NCBI RefSeq assembly: GCF_904849725.1
Contig: NC_058524.1
Coordinates: forward strand, 489,435,763 to 489,499,762
Source of the DNA: Hordeum vulgare subsp. vulgare
Taxonomy: Eukaryota; Streptophyta; Magnoliopsida; Poales; Poaceae
Length of the DNA stretch: 64,000 nt
Direction of reading: 5' to 3'
Part shown: positions 11,227 to 23,732 of the stretch, in pieces
Position numbering within the stretch: position 1 is the stretch's first letter
Layout of the letters: each line of letters begins with the position of its first letter
Translations under genes and position numbers: made by a program
Notes under the pieces: generated by a model
What the model was told of the DNA's origin: nothing
Databases searched by the model: none
Seen by the model: only the letters and a program-made list of their open reading frames with translations

Positions 11227-14200
11227 GTCAATAATCTAGTTCACATCACCATGTGATTTTATCGAAACCAACACCCATATAGTTGGGGTCTGATCATGTC
11301 TTGCTCGTGAGAGAGGTTTTAGTCAATGGTTCTGAATGTTTCAGATCCTTGTGTGCTTTACAAATGTTTATGTCGGCTTATAGATGCTGCTACTACGTGC
11401 TATTCGGAAATACTCCAAATATCTACTCTACTATACGAATCCGTTCTTACTACTCATAGTTATTCGGATTAGTGTCAAAGCTAGCATCGACGTAACCCTT
11501 TACGACGAACTCTTTAACCACCTCCATAATTGAGAAAAATTTCTTAGTCCATTATTTACTAAGAATAACTTTGACCGCTGTTCAGTGATTCAATCATGTA
11601 TCACTCTCTGTACCTCGTAACCGACTTCTGGCAAGGCACACATCAAGTGCGGTACACAGCATGTCATACTATAGAGTCTACGGCTAAGGCATAGGGGACG
11701 ACCTTCGTCCTTTCTCTTTCTTATGTCGTGGTCGGGCTTTTGAGTCTTACTCAAATTCACACCTTACAAGACAGCCTAGAACTCTTTCTTTGCTGATCTA
11801 TTTTGAACTCCTTCAAAAACTTGTCAAGACATGCATTTCATTTGAAAGTTCTGTTTAGCATTTTGATCTATCTCCATAGATCTTGATGCTCGATGTTCAA
11901 ATAGCTCTATCCAGGTCTTCCTTTGAAAAACTCCTTTCAAACAACCCTTTTAAGCTTCACAAAAATTCTACATTACTTCCGATCAACAATATGTTAACCA
12001 CATATACTTATCAGAAATTCTATAGTGCTCCCACTCACTTCTTTGGAAATACAAGTTTCTCATAAACCTTGTACAAACCCAAAAGCTTTGATCATCTTAT
12101 CAAAGTGTATATTCCAACTCTGAGATACTTGCACCAGTCAATAGAAGGATCGTTGGATCTTGCATACTTGTTAGTATCCTTAGGATAGACAAAACCTTCT
12201 GGTTCTATCACATACAACCTTTCCTCAAGGAAACCGTCGAGAAAAAAATGTTTTGACATCCTATATGCAATATTTCATAAAAAATGTAGCAACTACTAAC
12301 AGAATTCCAACATACTTTTAGCATCGCGACGAGTGAGAAAGTCTCATCATAGTCAACTCTTTGATCTTGTCGGAAACATCTTTGCGACAAGTCGAGCTTT
12401 TCTTAATGGTGACTTTTCACCATCATCGTTTGTCTTTATTTTAAAGATCCATCTTTACTTTATAGTCCTACGACCATGAAGTAGTTATTCCAAAGTGTAC
12501 ACTTTGTCTTCATACATGGATCCCCTCTCGGGTTTTATGGCCTCCACCCATTTGTCGGAATCCGGGCCCACCATCGCTTCTCCATAACTCGTAGGTTCAT
12601 TGTTGTTCAATAACATGACCTGCAAGACAGGGTTACCGTACCACTCTGTAGTAGTACACGACCTTGTCGACCTACGAGGTTTGTAGTAACTTGATCCGAA
12701 GCTTAACGATCACCATCATCAGTTTCCACTTCAATTGGTGTAGGCGCCACAGGAACATCATCCTGCCCTGCTACACCCTGGTTGAAGTGACGGTTCACTA
12801 ACCTCATCAAGTTCGACCATCCTCCCACTCAATTCTTTTGATAGAAACCTTTCCTTGAGAAAGGACCCGTTTTTAGAAACAAACACTTTGCTTCTGGATC
12901 TGAGATAGGAGATGTATCCAACTGTCTTGGATATCCTATGAAGATGCTATTATCCACTTTGGGTTCGAGCTTATCAGACTAAAACTTTTTCACATAAGCG
13001 TCGCAACCCCAAACTTTCAAGAAACGACAGCTTAAGTTTCTCCAAACCATAATCCATATTGTGTCATCTCAACAAAAATACGCGGTGCCCTATTTAAAGT
13101 GTATGTGGTTGTCTCTAATGCATAACCCATAAACGATAGTGGTGATTCGATAAGAGACATCATAGTATGGACCATATCAAATAGGACGCGGCTATGACGT
13201 TCAGACACACCATCACACTATGATGTTCCAGGTGGCATGAATTGCGAAATAATTTCCTCATTGTCTCAACTGTGTACCAAAACTCGCAACTCAGATATTC
13301 ATCTCTATGATCATATCGTAGACAGTTTTATCCTCTTGTCATGACAATCTTCACTCTGAAATAGCCTTGAACTTTTCAATATTTCAGATTTGTGATTCAT
13401 CAAGTAAATACTGTTGTATCTACTCAAGTCGTCGGTGAAGTAAGAACATAATGATATCCACTGCGTGCCTCAGCACTTATTGGACTGCACACATAAAAAA
13501 TGTATTACTTCCAACAAGTTACTCTCTTGCTCCATGTGGTATGATTTTGCATGTCTCAAGTGATTCAAAATCAAGTGAGTCCAAACGATCCATCTGCATG
13601 GAGTTTCTTCATGCATTTATACCAACAGGTATGGTTTGCGTGTCTCAAATGTTTAAAAAATGAGTGAGTACAAAGATCCATCAGCATGGAGCTTCTTCAT
13701 GCATTTTACACCAACATGACTCAATCGACAGTGCCACAAGTAAGTGGTACTATCATTATTACTTTGTATCTTTTTGGCACCAATATTATGAATATGTGTA
13801 ACACTACGATCGAGATTCAATAAACCATTGAAGGTAATTATTCAAGCAAATAGAATAACCATTATTCTTTTTAAATGAATAATCGTATTGCAATAAACAT
13901 GATCTAATCATGTTCATGCTCAAGGCAAACACCAAATAACAATTATTTACGTTTAACACCAATCCCGATGGTAGAGGGAGCATGCGATGTTTGATCACAT
14001 CAACCTTGGAAACGCTTCCAACATGTATCGTCACCTCACCTTTAGCTAGTCTCCGTTTATTCCGTAACTTTTATTTCGAGTTACTAATCACTTAGCAATC
14101 GAACTGGTATCTAATACCCTCGTGCTACTAGGAGTACTAGTAACATACACATCAATATCATGTATATCAAATATACTTTTGTTGACTTTGCCAGCCTTCT

Positions 14201-14871
14201 CATCTACCAAGTATCTAGGGTAGCTCCGCCTCAGTGACCGTTCCCCTCATAACAGAAGCACTTAGTCTTGGGTTTGGGTTCAATCTTGGGTTTCTTTATT
14301 AGAGCAGCAACTGGTTTGCTGTTTCATGAAGTGTCCCTTCTAGCCCTTGCCCTTCTTGAAACTAGTGCTTTTACTAACCATCAACTATTCATGCTCCTTC
14401 TTGATTTCTACTTTCGCAGTGTCAAACATTGCGAATTAATCAAGGATCATCATATCTATCTTTGATATGTTATAGTTCATCACGAAGCTCTAGCAGCTTA
14501 GTGGCAGTGAGTTTGGAGAACCATCACTATCTCATCTGGAAGATTAACTCCCACTTGATTCAAGCGATTGTTGTACTCATACAATCTGAGAACATGTTCA
14601 ACGATTTGAGCTTTTCTCCTTTACTTTGTAGACAAAGAATCTTGTCAAAGGTCTCATACCTCTCAACAAGGGCACGAGCATGAAATCTCAATTTCATCTC
14701 TTTGAACATCTCTTATGTTCCGCGATGTTTCAAAATGTCTTCGGCGCCTTGCTTCTAAGCCATTAAGTATTACGCACTGAACTATCACATAGTCATCAAA
14801 AACGTGTGTGTCAAATGTTCGCAACATCCACAGACGACGCTCGAGGTGCAGCACACCGAGTGGTGTATTAA
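11227..14871 (-). pseudogene. Degenerate copia gag-pol region
   Basis: The minus strand carries decayed polyprotein coding. A reverse transcriptase fragment (12208-12390) shows the DYDETFSLVAMLK segment, which corresponds to the conserved copia motif DYDETFSPVA. A zinc-knuckle-like CFCYEGNGH follows in element order near 14230-14265, with frameshifts around it. No long frame survives: stops and indels occur every few tens of codons. The longest plus-strand frames here are chance. Integrase and RNase H should lie in between but are too decayed for me to place. Confidence 0.7.
12208..12390 (-). pseudogene. Copia reverse transcriptase fragment
   Basis: This 60-codon minus-strand remnant contains VDYDETFSLVAMLK, near the N-terminal end of the copia RVT_2 domain. 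Past that motif the similarity is lost, probably by a frameshift, because the expected continuation is not in this frame. It belongs to the copia element 9383-35494 and cannot encode an active enzyme. Confidence 0.75.
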
Positions 14872-14876
14872 GGACA
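14872..14876. repeat. TSD GGACA of the gypsy element (left copy)
   Basis: GGACA precedes TGTCGGG at 14877 and recurs at 32294-32298 just after the other end of the element. Confidence 0.92.
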
Positions 14877-17800
14877 TGTCGGGACCCCGATCCTAAGTCA
14901 TAGGAATCCAGCGTGTAACACATCGCATCCCTTTGCGGTCTCACGCACGGTTAACTCCACGGCTGCAGCCTTACCTTAGCCAGGACCGTTTGCTTCTTTT
15001 GACTCACGTATGCAATAGTGTCGCTAGCATTCCAATGTCAAAGAACCCGGATCGACAAGTCTAGTCACAAACCAAAGTGGAAGTACCGCACAAGGACAGG
15101 CATACATGACCCATCAAAGCAGGTGTCGGTCACCAGCGAGTGTAGACGAGTCGTAGCAAGCTACAAGGACTCCATTACATCGCGTGACATTTCCCCGAAG
15201 GAGACAAACACAACAGCTAAGAAGGACACATGCCGGTCAACCAATGTGTCCGGAGTAGTAACGAACTACCAGGGCTCGTTGGATCACAAAGGGGCATTTC
15301 CTTGTAAGGAGTGCTACGAAAGTTCACGACTAGGTAATCGAACCCCATACATATCAAGTACGACACACGTACGCATGGCATACCGATATGTATAGATACA
15401 TCGATGGCATCACAACATAACCATAAACATACAAGCTTTATTTAAGAGGCTCGGAAGAGCCACACACATAATATTAAACATTAAGGGTCTCGCGACCCAT
15501 AATAGCAGTCATTCAGTTACAAGCCAGTGGAAGAGTTTAAAACTGTCTGAGTACGGACAGGTGCAACTAGAAGGCACATGGCCTGACTATACTACACACC
15601 CAACGTAGGGCGAGATCGTAGCTGGGACACTAGCTACTCGTCGTCGTCGATGTCTACGAAGAACCCTCCATTAGGGTCATTAGCAACCTCTGCAACATTT
15701 ATTAAGCAAACATGAGTACGGAGGTACTCAACAATACTTTAGGATAACTAACTACTCATGCAATGTATCAACAAGGTATGGTGGGGTTTCATGCGGAAAG
15801 CTAGCATTTGACTCGTGGCTAGACAACTTGCATTTTTAAATAATTTTGACAACTTGATTTCTCGCACACGACTCCACTAACACCACATCAATACACCATC
15901 GTGGAACCATTCCGTCTCCATACGTAAATGCCGTCCACGACACTCACGCTTATCTTGACAATTTTATGAGTAGCCATTGAAGTTATCTATGAACAACATA
16001 TTTCTCCAAGTAGTCCATATCCGCGGACGCGGCTATTCGAAAAGATCATAACCCGTACGGAAGTCCGGCCGAGGTTTCCGCCACGGCCTCAAATGATGTG
16101 CGCAGGGTTCCCAAGCCCACCATCCGGGTGCCACTTGGTACACCGTGCCACTGCCTACCGCATCACAGCCCACCTCTCAGGTCAGCGCTATGCACGGCCT
16201 CCAGCATGACTATAAACACCAGAAACTACTTGTAACTCCTGGACCGAGTACTAAGCGATTAATAAGTCGAGAGGGTCAATTAAGTATCCCAACGTGTGGT
16301 AGTATCTAGTCTTGGATTACATACACAGAACTCAGTTCCTAAGGACGGTTCCAATGAAACAACCCGCCATGTACTCCTACACAGCCTTTCACCGGTACCT
16401 TTACCAAATCAGGTTCAACACACAACCTTTGCTTACCGAACACATTCTCACAATTCTGTTCATCTCCCAGATGACAGACCATACACAACTCTAAGCATAG
16501 CATGCATAGCAGGATAATGCACATCATGGCTCAAGCAACTACCAGGTATGCTAGGTTGCAAGGTCCGGCTATTTACTGTGACAACGATAGGTCATGCAAA
16601 GGAAGTGGGTTCAACTAACGTGGCAAAAGTAGTTGAAGCATTTGATCCTAATGCAATAAGTAAGTGCAGGAGCAAGAACATGGGATTTATCGGGATGATC
16701 AAAATGGTTGCTTGCCTTGTTGCTCAGAGGAGGGACAATATCCGTCAGACGGATATTCGGTGGAGTCCGGGGGAGCGGAGCCTACCGAAAGGAATGACAA
16801 CAATCAATAACAATCATATGCAAACAAGATGATGCATGAGCATGGCATGAGAATGCAAGGTGATAAACTAATATAGCTAGCATGTATTAGGTTTGAAGTT
16901 GATTTGAATCAAATTCAAATATCACTTCAAACGAGGTATTCTCGGATACCGTTTTAATTGATTCGACCTAATGCTCAGATCAACTTGAGGTTAACATGCA
17001 TGGGATGACATGTTGATCAGTGTTTGATCATGTCATTCATAATGAAATTTAAATATTTTCCAAATTATATTTATAAAGTATTTATAAGAATTGACTTATT
17101 CATTAATCTACATGTTTGGATTCTGTAACATTTTCAAACATGTCTGGAAATGGCATATTCAGATTCCTTGAATTTTTCTGATACTTTTTCATATATAAAT
17201 TATCTTCATTGGAGTTACAGATTAATTTCTATGAATTTTTAAAGTTTTAAACATTTCTGGAATTATTTCTATACTGGAAAATCCTTTTACTGCATCAGCA
17301 TGACATTAGCAGGTCCATCTGGCCGTTGAAAGTCAAACCTGACCAGTGGGACCCACTGGTCAGTGTCTCTGGTCAGTTTTAGATTAAAATTAAACTTAAT
17401 TAGCTGATTAATCTTACTGGACCCACATGTCAGTGTCTTATTAACTTATTTGATTTTATTTTTATTATTCTTAAACTCCCAGAGGCTGGCCCCACACGTC
17501 AATGGCTCAGGCCAGCTGAGATCCACCGGCGGCGAGGTCATCCTCGCCGGCGGGGAGCCTCCGGCGAGCACCAGTACGTCGGAGGGGCTCGGAAATGGCG
17601 CACAGGGGGCCAAACTCGGCGCGGAGAGCACCAGAGTAATGACACTTCTCCCGCGGGTTCATTTTTGCACTTGGCTGGGGCTGATCTGGCCGGAGATGAC
17701 GCCAGCGACGAGCTTGGCGGCGGCCAAGGTTCGGGCGTCATCGGGGTCTTCGGTATAGAGGGAACTACGCACGGGACTCAGCTCCTACAGCACCTACGCG

Positions 17801-18875
17801 ACGGCCTAAAGCTACTGGTGGCCTCAGAAGCACGAGCTGATCACCGGAGGGCTACCGGCGACGAGCTCTCGCGGCAGGTCTCGTCGGGCTCCGATGGAAC
17901 TAGGCCTAGAGGAGGGGATCGACGGGGAGATCTTAGGGGAAAGAAGCGCAAGCTCACGAGGAGTGCAGTGGTGGCGCTAGCTTGCTCGGGGACGGCCTGG
18001 AGAGGAAGAACGCCGGCGACGAACTTCGGTGTCCCGAGGAAGAAGACGACTGCATCTCATCGTTTCACTGCGTCTCGGCGTCGGGCTCATGGCTAGAAAG
18101 CATCAGGGAGTTGCGGCGGACCTATTGCGCGGCTCAGGAGGGAGAGAGGTAGGCTAGAACGACGGCGAGCTCGAGCTCTGCTCGGGCTCCAATGGCGGCA
18201 GAGGGGGAGAATGGGCACGGGGATGGATAGCTATGAGCTCGGGGAGGTTATCCCCGTCCTTGCCAGCGCGAAGTGGCGGCCAGGCAGCCAGGGAGCTGCG
18301 TGGAGGCGCGCGGCGACGCCGCGGCCACCTCCTGCTCCTACCGGCGAGGAGGAAGACGACAGGAGGAGCTGGGCTAGGGCCAGGTAAGCGTCAGGTAAGA
18401 GTTTTCCCTTTTTTCTGATTTGTTTCTGTTTTGGCTATTTCATTAACTTGCTATTTTTTTCAGCTCCCAAATAGTTTATCAAAACTATTTTAAACACACC
18501 AGAATATTTGTTGGAATATTTCCAACCATTCCCAAAGTTTCAATATTTTTGAAAGTTTAAAGTTTCTAATTTCAAATTTAAAACTTGAAACCAGTAGCTT
18601 TTGCATTTATTTAAAATGCTTAAAATGTCAAGAAAATGGTTTTCTTCATTGCTCATTTACTTTCGTGATTTATCAGAAAGATTGAACTTTTCTTGTGGCC
18701 ATTTTGGGTTCATTGATTTTGACTAGTTTGAAATTTCCTTTATTTTAAGAAGTGGCTAGGGTTTTTTAGAATTTTCCTTCACCCCTTGCTTTGTTCTTGT
18801 TGGGAATTTCCTAGATGCAATGCAAAGAAAACGTGAGCACAAAACTAACTTGCTTAAGGGGTCAGGGATGTGACA
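14877..18875 (-). repeat. 3' LTR of the gypsy chromovirus
   Basis: This 3999-bp LTR has plus-strand edges TGTCGGGACCCC and GGATGTGACA. It is about 194 bp shorter than the other LTR after removing the insertion there. The difference is explained by three indels (near 16041, 17010 and 18202). GC-rich sequence at 17500-18380 gives several unsupported reading frames. Confidence 0.92.
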
Positions 18876-19286
18876 ACTCACCCCACTCAAAAGAATCTCG
18901 TCCCGAGATTTAGAAGTTGTCGGGAATAACGCAGGATACTCAAGTCGCAGACGATCCTCTCTTTCCCAAGTTGCCTCTTTTTCAGAATGATTGGACCATT
19001 GAACTTTAAGAAACTTGAGGTTTCGACGTCGAGTGGTACGCTCAGCTTGATCAAGAATACGCACGGGGTATTCTCGGTATGAAAGGTTATCTTGGAGATC
19101 AAGCGTTTCGTGGTCCACTTCACGGACAGGATCCAAAAAGGAACGCCTGAGTTGCGAGACGTGGAAGACATCATGAACCTTGGAAAGATGCGGAGGAAGT
19201 TCCAACTGGTAGGCAACTTCTCCTCGTTTGGCAAGAATGCGAAAAGGACCAATGTAACGAGGAGCCAACTTGCCCATGATACCGAA
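18756..19286 (-). pseudogene. Integrase C-terminal and chromodomain-like end of gypsy pol
   Basis: Continuing the gag-pol frame after a TGA at 19287-19289, this segment begins with the GKLAPRYIGPFRI block typical of the gypsy integrase C-terminus. It then has the VHDVFHVSQLRR block. A chromodomain-like stretch with the WSNHSEKEATWERE signature follows (about 18924-19070). In chromoviruses this module is thought to steer integration to marked chromatin. The frame then crosses the PPT and runs 40 codons into the 3' LTR before stopping at 18756. That overlap is probably loss of the original stop. Confidence 0.85.
18876..18893 (-). other. Polypurine tract of the gypsy chromovirus
   Basis: The minus strand reads CTTTTGAGTGGGGTGAGT immediately before the 3' LTR start at 18875. 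It is purine-rich and in the right place for plus-strand priming. Confidence 0.6.
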
Positions 19287-19628
19287 TCAATGGGTACCCT
19301 TCAAAGGTGTAACCCGAAGGTAAGCCTTCTCGTCAACTTCAAAGGTCACAGCCTTATGATGACGATCATATTGGCTCTTTTGACGAGACTGGGCTGTTTT
19401 CAACTTTTCACGAATAATGCGAACCTGCTCTTCTGCATCCTGGATCATATCCGGGCCAAAGAGTTGCCTCTCTCCGGTTTCTGACCAATTAAGAGGTGTT
19501 CGACATCTTCGTCCATAGAGAACTTCAAAAGGAGCTTTGCCCAAGCTTGATTGGTAACTATTGTTATAAGCGAATTCAGCGAATGGAAGACACTTCTCGC
19601 AATTCATACCGAACGATATAACACAAGC
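19287..19628 (-). pseudogene. Integrase middle segment of gypsy pol
   Basis: This segment lies between in-frame TGA codons at 19629-19631 and 19287-19289. It carries CLPFAEFAYNNSYQSS and RTPLNWSETGERQL, conserved in the region that follows the catalytic core of plant gypsy integrases. By comparison with the family, both flanking stops replace arginine codons, consistent with CGA to TGA changes. There is no frameshift on either side. Confidence 0.85.
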
Positions 19629-20651
19629 TCAGAGCATATCTTCTAGGATTTGATTCACTCTTTCTACTTGACCACTTGATTGGGGATGGAAAGCAGTACT
19701 GAAAGATAAGTGAGTCCCCATGGCATTGTGAAAACTTTCCCAGAAGCGAGAAGTAAAGATACCTCCACGGTCCGAGTTAATCTCCACGGGAACACCATGA
19801 AGAGACACTATTCGGGAGATATATAACTCTGCTAGCTGGCTAGCTGTTATACTCTCACGAACAGGAAGAAAATGAACCACTTTGGAAAGACGGTCAATGA
19901 CCACAAAGATAGCATTATTTTCTTTCTTGCTCTTGGGAAATCCGGTAATGAAATCCATGCTAACTTTATCCCATTTCCATTCAGGAATAGCTAGAGGTTG
20001 AAGGGTGCCAGCAGGCCTTTGATGTTCTGCCTTAACTCGACGACAAACGTCGCAGTTAGCAACGAACTCAGCAATTTCTCTCTTCATCCTAGTCCACCAG
20101 AACCTCTGGCGTAGGTCCTGATACATCTTAGTACTACCGGGATGAATGGTGAGAGGAGAGTCATGAGCCTCCTTAAGGATCAATTGCCGCATACGTTTGC
20201 TCTTAGGAACCACTAAACGGTTCTGAAAGAACACAACACTTTTCTCATTGATGGAGAAATCCCTAGCGTTACCGCTAGCGATATTCTCCTTGATCCGGGA
20301 TATACCCTTATCATAAGCCTGCACGGCTATGATTTGATCCCTAAGTGTAGGCTTCGCCACCAGGGTAGAAAGGAATCCTTGAGGAACAGTATGAAGATTC
20401 AACTTCCGAAATTCCTCATAGAGATGTGGTTGACCTTGTTGTAGCATCAAATTGTTACAATAAGATTTATGACTTAGTGCATCAGCCATAACATTGGCCT
20501 TCCCCGGGGTGTAAGTTATCCCTAAGTCGTAATCCGAGATCAGCTCAACCCACCGTCTTTTTCTGAGATTCAAATCCGGCTGGGTGAAGATATATTTCAG
20601 ACTTTGGTGATCAGTGAATATTTCGCAACGATTACCCAGAAGGTAATGTCG
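19629..20651 (-). pseudogene. RNase H end and integrase zinc/catalytic core of gypsy pol
   Basis: The frame continues after a TAG at 20652-20654. First comes the end of RNase H, including [16 protein letters not shown] with its catalytic-type Asp. The integrase HHCC zinc finger follows (His near 20165 and 20144, CDVC near 20052). The DDE core has Asp in MDFITGF (about 19955), Asp in NSDRGG (about 19772) and Glu in QVERVN (about 19664). The last two are separated by exactly 35 residues, as the family requires. All catalytic residues are present, so decay is by stop codons rather than core substitutions. Confidence 0.9.
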
Positions 20652-22487
20652 CTAGGTTTTTAGTGCATGGACCACAGCTGCAACGTCAAGGTCATGTGTG
20701 GGGTAATTATCCTCATGTGGATGCAACTGTTGAAATGCGCATGCGATCACATGACGATCTTGCATGAGAATGCAACCTAATCCTTGTCGCGAGGCGTCGC
20801 AATAGATAACAAAGTCCTTAGAAAAATCTGGCGGTAGCAACACAGGTGCGGAAGTCAGGCGTCTTTTCAGTTCCTGAAAACTATGCTCACACTGTGGTGT
20901 CCACTCAAACTTTTTATCCTTCTTAAGGAGTTCAGTTAGAGGCTTTGCAACCTTGGAGAAATTCTCGACAAAGCGGCGACAATAGCTCGCTAGACCAAGA
21001 AAACTCCTAACTTGCTTAACCGATTCAGGTTGAGTCCAATCAAGGACAGCTTGAACTCTCTCGGGATTGACAGCAATACCCTTACCAGAGATTACGTGGC
21101 CTAGATAGGTCACTTCTCGTAACCAAAATTCACATTTTGAAAACTTGGCATAAAGGCGATGCTCTCGAAGTTTCATGAATACCAGCCTTAGATGCTCGGC
21201 ATGTTCTTGTTCGTTCTTCGAGTAGATGAGAATATCATCGAGGTATACCACAACGAATTTATCCAAATACTCCATGAAGATTGAATTCATGAGACGAGAG
21301 AAGGTGGCTGGGGCATTGGTTAAACCGAAGGACATGACGGTGTACTCGTATTGGCCATAACGAGTAACAAAAGCCGTTTTTGGAATGTCCCCGTTCTTGA
21401 TCTTGATTTGATGGTATCCCAACCTCAAATCCATTTTGGAGAAGACTGAGGATCCAGCGAGCTGATCGTACAGGTCGTTGATCTTGGGGAGCGGATACTT
21501 GTTCTTTATGGTGACCAGATTAACTGGTCGGTAATCTACAACCATCCGATCCGTTCCGTCTTTCTTCTTGACGAAGAGGACGGGGCAAGCCCAAGGAGAA
21601 GAGCTAGGACGAATGAAACCTTTATTCAAGGCCTCATCTAGTTGCTTCTTAAGTTCGGCTAGCTCCAAGGGTGCCATCTTATATGGTCTTCTGGCTATTG
21701 GGACAGTTCTCGGAACAAGATCTATCACAAACTCTACATCTCTGTCAGGTGGAATTCCTGGCAGTTCCTCTGGAAAAACATCCGGGAAATCACGGACTAC
21801 CGGAATGTCTTCAAGTTCCGGAAGAGGGTTGGCATTTAGGGAATAGAGTTGGCATTTGGCAACTCGAGTAGAGACATTTACTATCTCACCCGAGGGATGG
21901 GTAACCTGGACATTTCTAGAATGGGTATCAATCTTGGCATAGTGAGCTGATATCCAGTCCATGCCCAAGATGATATTAATATCCGAAGATTTCAAGGCTA
22001 TCAATGAGGCTAGAAAAACTAGCCTGTCTACTAGGATTTCATTGTCATAGGTTATCCTAAAGGTTTGCCATTTACTACCAGGAGTTTGGACAACCAATGG
22101 AATTGGCATATCACAAAAAGACACGTTATGCAACTGTGCATAACTTTCTAAAATGAAGGAATGAGAAGACCCAGTGTCAAAGAGAACAGACGCTGGGTGA
22201 TGATTAACAAGAAGCGTACCCAGGATGACGTCGGGATCCTTTGCAACTTCTTCTGCTGACACATAGTTCACACGGCCACGTGCAGGAGTTGGCTTCACGT
22301 AGTAAGCTTTGCCCGACTTGCCTTGCCCGACGGTCTTTCCGGGTTGCCTGGCACCCACATTCTGAGGACACTCACGGGAATAGTGCCTTGGTTCTCCACA
22401 CTTGTAGCATATCACTTGGTTGGCACGTGGTGCAGCATTGCTAGCTGGACCACCATAAGTCTTTGCTGGAGGGTTGGTCTGATTCGT
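20652..22487 (-). pseudogene. Zinc knuckle, protease and reverse transcriptase of gypsy pol
   Basis: In order: a CCHC zinc knuckle ([14 protein letters not shown], near 22409-22368), a retropepsin active site DTGSS (22178-22164), the reverse transcriptase core with YLDD at 21245-21234, and the start of RNase H with the CDAS motif (catalytic Asp near 20796). The segment ends at a TAG where the family has a tryptophan. The frame is continuous with gag across one TAG at 22488-22490. Without those stops it would be a single Gag-Pol polyprotein, the usual organisation for this clade. Confidence 0.92.
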
Positions 22488-23351
22488 CTAAGTAGCCACG
22501 TAGGATGGCCTCGGAGTGTATCTTGGCGGCAGAGAACTGTTCGGAACCCACAACCTGCGTTTGGGAAACGCAGAACCAGAAGACGAGCCAAAGTCACGGG
22601 AGTGCTTCCTTGTGGCTTCAAAATCAGTATGGCCAGTCTCGGCACTGATCGCCTTGTTGACCAGGGCTTGAAAGCTTGCACACTCGTGGAGGCGCAGATC
22701 ACGACGAAGCTCAGGGCTCAGACCCTTACGGAATCTTGCTTGCTTCTTGGCGTCAGTAGACACCTCCTCTGTTGCATAGCGGGCGAGGTTACCGAACTCG
22801 CGGCTATAGGCATCCACAGTCAACTTTCCCTGAGTGAAGGCACAGAACTCCTCTCTCTTTCTGTCCATCAGGCCCTCTGGAATATGGTGCAGACGAAAAG
22901 TTGCACTGAAGTCTACCGATGTGGCTGCTGGTTCAGCGGGACGCATAGCTTCAAAGTTCTCCCACCACAGATTGGCGGGTCCTTCCAGGAAATACGCTGC
23001 AAAGGTCACCTTGTCTGCCTCAGAGACATTCGAAGAGAGAATCTTGCGTGAGATGCTGCACAGCCAGTCATCAGCGTCGAGGGGATCGACAGAATGATGA
23101 AACTTTGGAGGATTCAGCTTCACAAAGTCGTTGAGGGACACTGCACCATTCCTATGCTGACGAGCCGTATTCTGCTCAATACGCTCTAACAGTCGGTTCG
23201 TCTCCCTTTTGTTTCTCTCTGCCTCAAGCATCACTTCCGCCTGAGAGGGCGGGTGAGGCAGGTCTTCCTGCGACGCTTGACTACCCTCGCCTTGCTCATG
23301 ACCAGGGGCATGGTTCAAACTGGTGAACACCATCCTGACAAACAAACTCAT
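22488..23351 (-). pseudogene. gag of the gypsy chromovirus
   Basis: This 287-codon frame from ATG at 23351 (a second ATG seven codons in is possible) contains the Retrotrans_gag core. The block SDVE-like DADDWLCSISRKI leads to FLEGPANLWWENF, then FRLHHIPEGLMDRKREEF, the region that forms the capsid. An N-terminal glutamine/proline-rich stretch precedes it. It ends at a TAG just before the zinc knuckle, in the same frame as pol. The original codon was probably CAG. The stop sits where some viruses use readthrough, but no conserved readthrough context is evident, so I treat it as damage. Confidence 0.88.
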
Positions 23352-23732
23352 AGCTTAGACCAATATCATATCAATACTAGCTATGGATTAAGAATGTACT
23401 GAACACACGGAATGCGGAAATGAATATCCGAACAACATGGTAACAAGCAACTGCTATATTTACACCATGGTTCATACACACCCTTACATAGTTCAGTACA
23501 AACTTACTCGAAGAGCAAACTACTGAAATATGAAACTACTCATCAGAGGCTTACAAGCTTCCTATACATTATTTATCTAGGCCTCCGGAATTCATTTCAC
23601 ATCACAGGCATACTTCACAAGTCACGCAGGACTGTGAACGTACGGCTACTACCATACTATCCTTCCGCTCATAGCTCAGGCACCCGCATAGAACATCTCA
23701 TAGAGATTACCCCCATGACCTGGAAGCTCAAC
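23352..23732 (-). other. Spacer between the extra ORF and gag
   Basis: This 381-nt stretch has no supported gene. It separates the leader ORF stop from the gag start and could act as a second 5' leader or intron-like region in the genomic RNA. Confidence 0.5.

Noticed and set aside
15018..15395. 125-codon plus-strand frame in the left chromovirus LTR
   Set aside because: It lies antisense to the element inside an LTR, and the other LTR copy breaks the frame.
17446..18096. Overlapping GC-rich frames up to 143 codons in the LTR
   Set aside because: High GC keeps several frames open. The matching region 27633-28255 does not preserve the same frame.
22323..23051. 242-codon plus-strand frame opposite gag
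   Set aside because: It is the antisense shadow of gag and the zinc-knuckle region, where the minus strand has clear domains.
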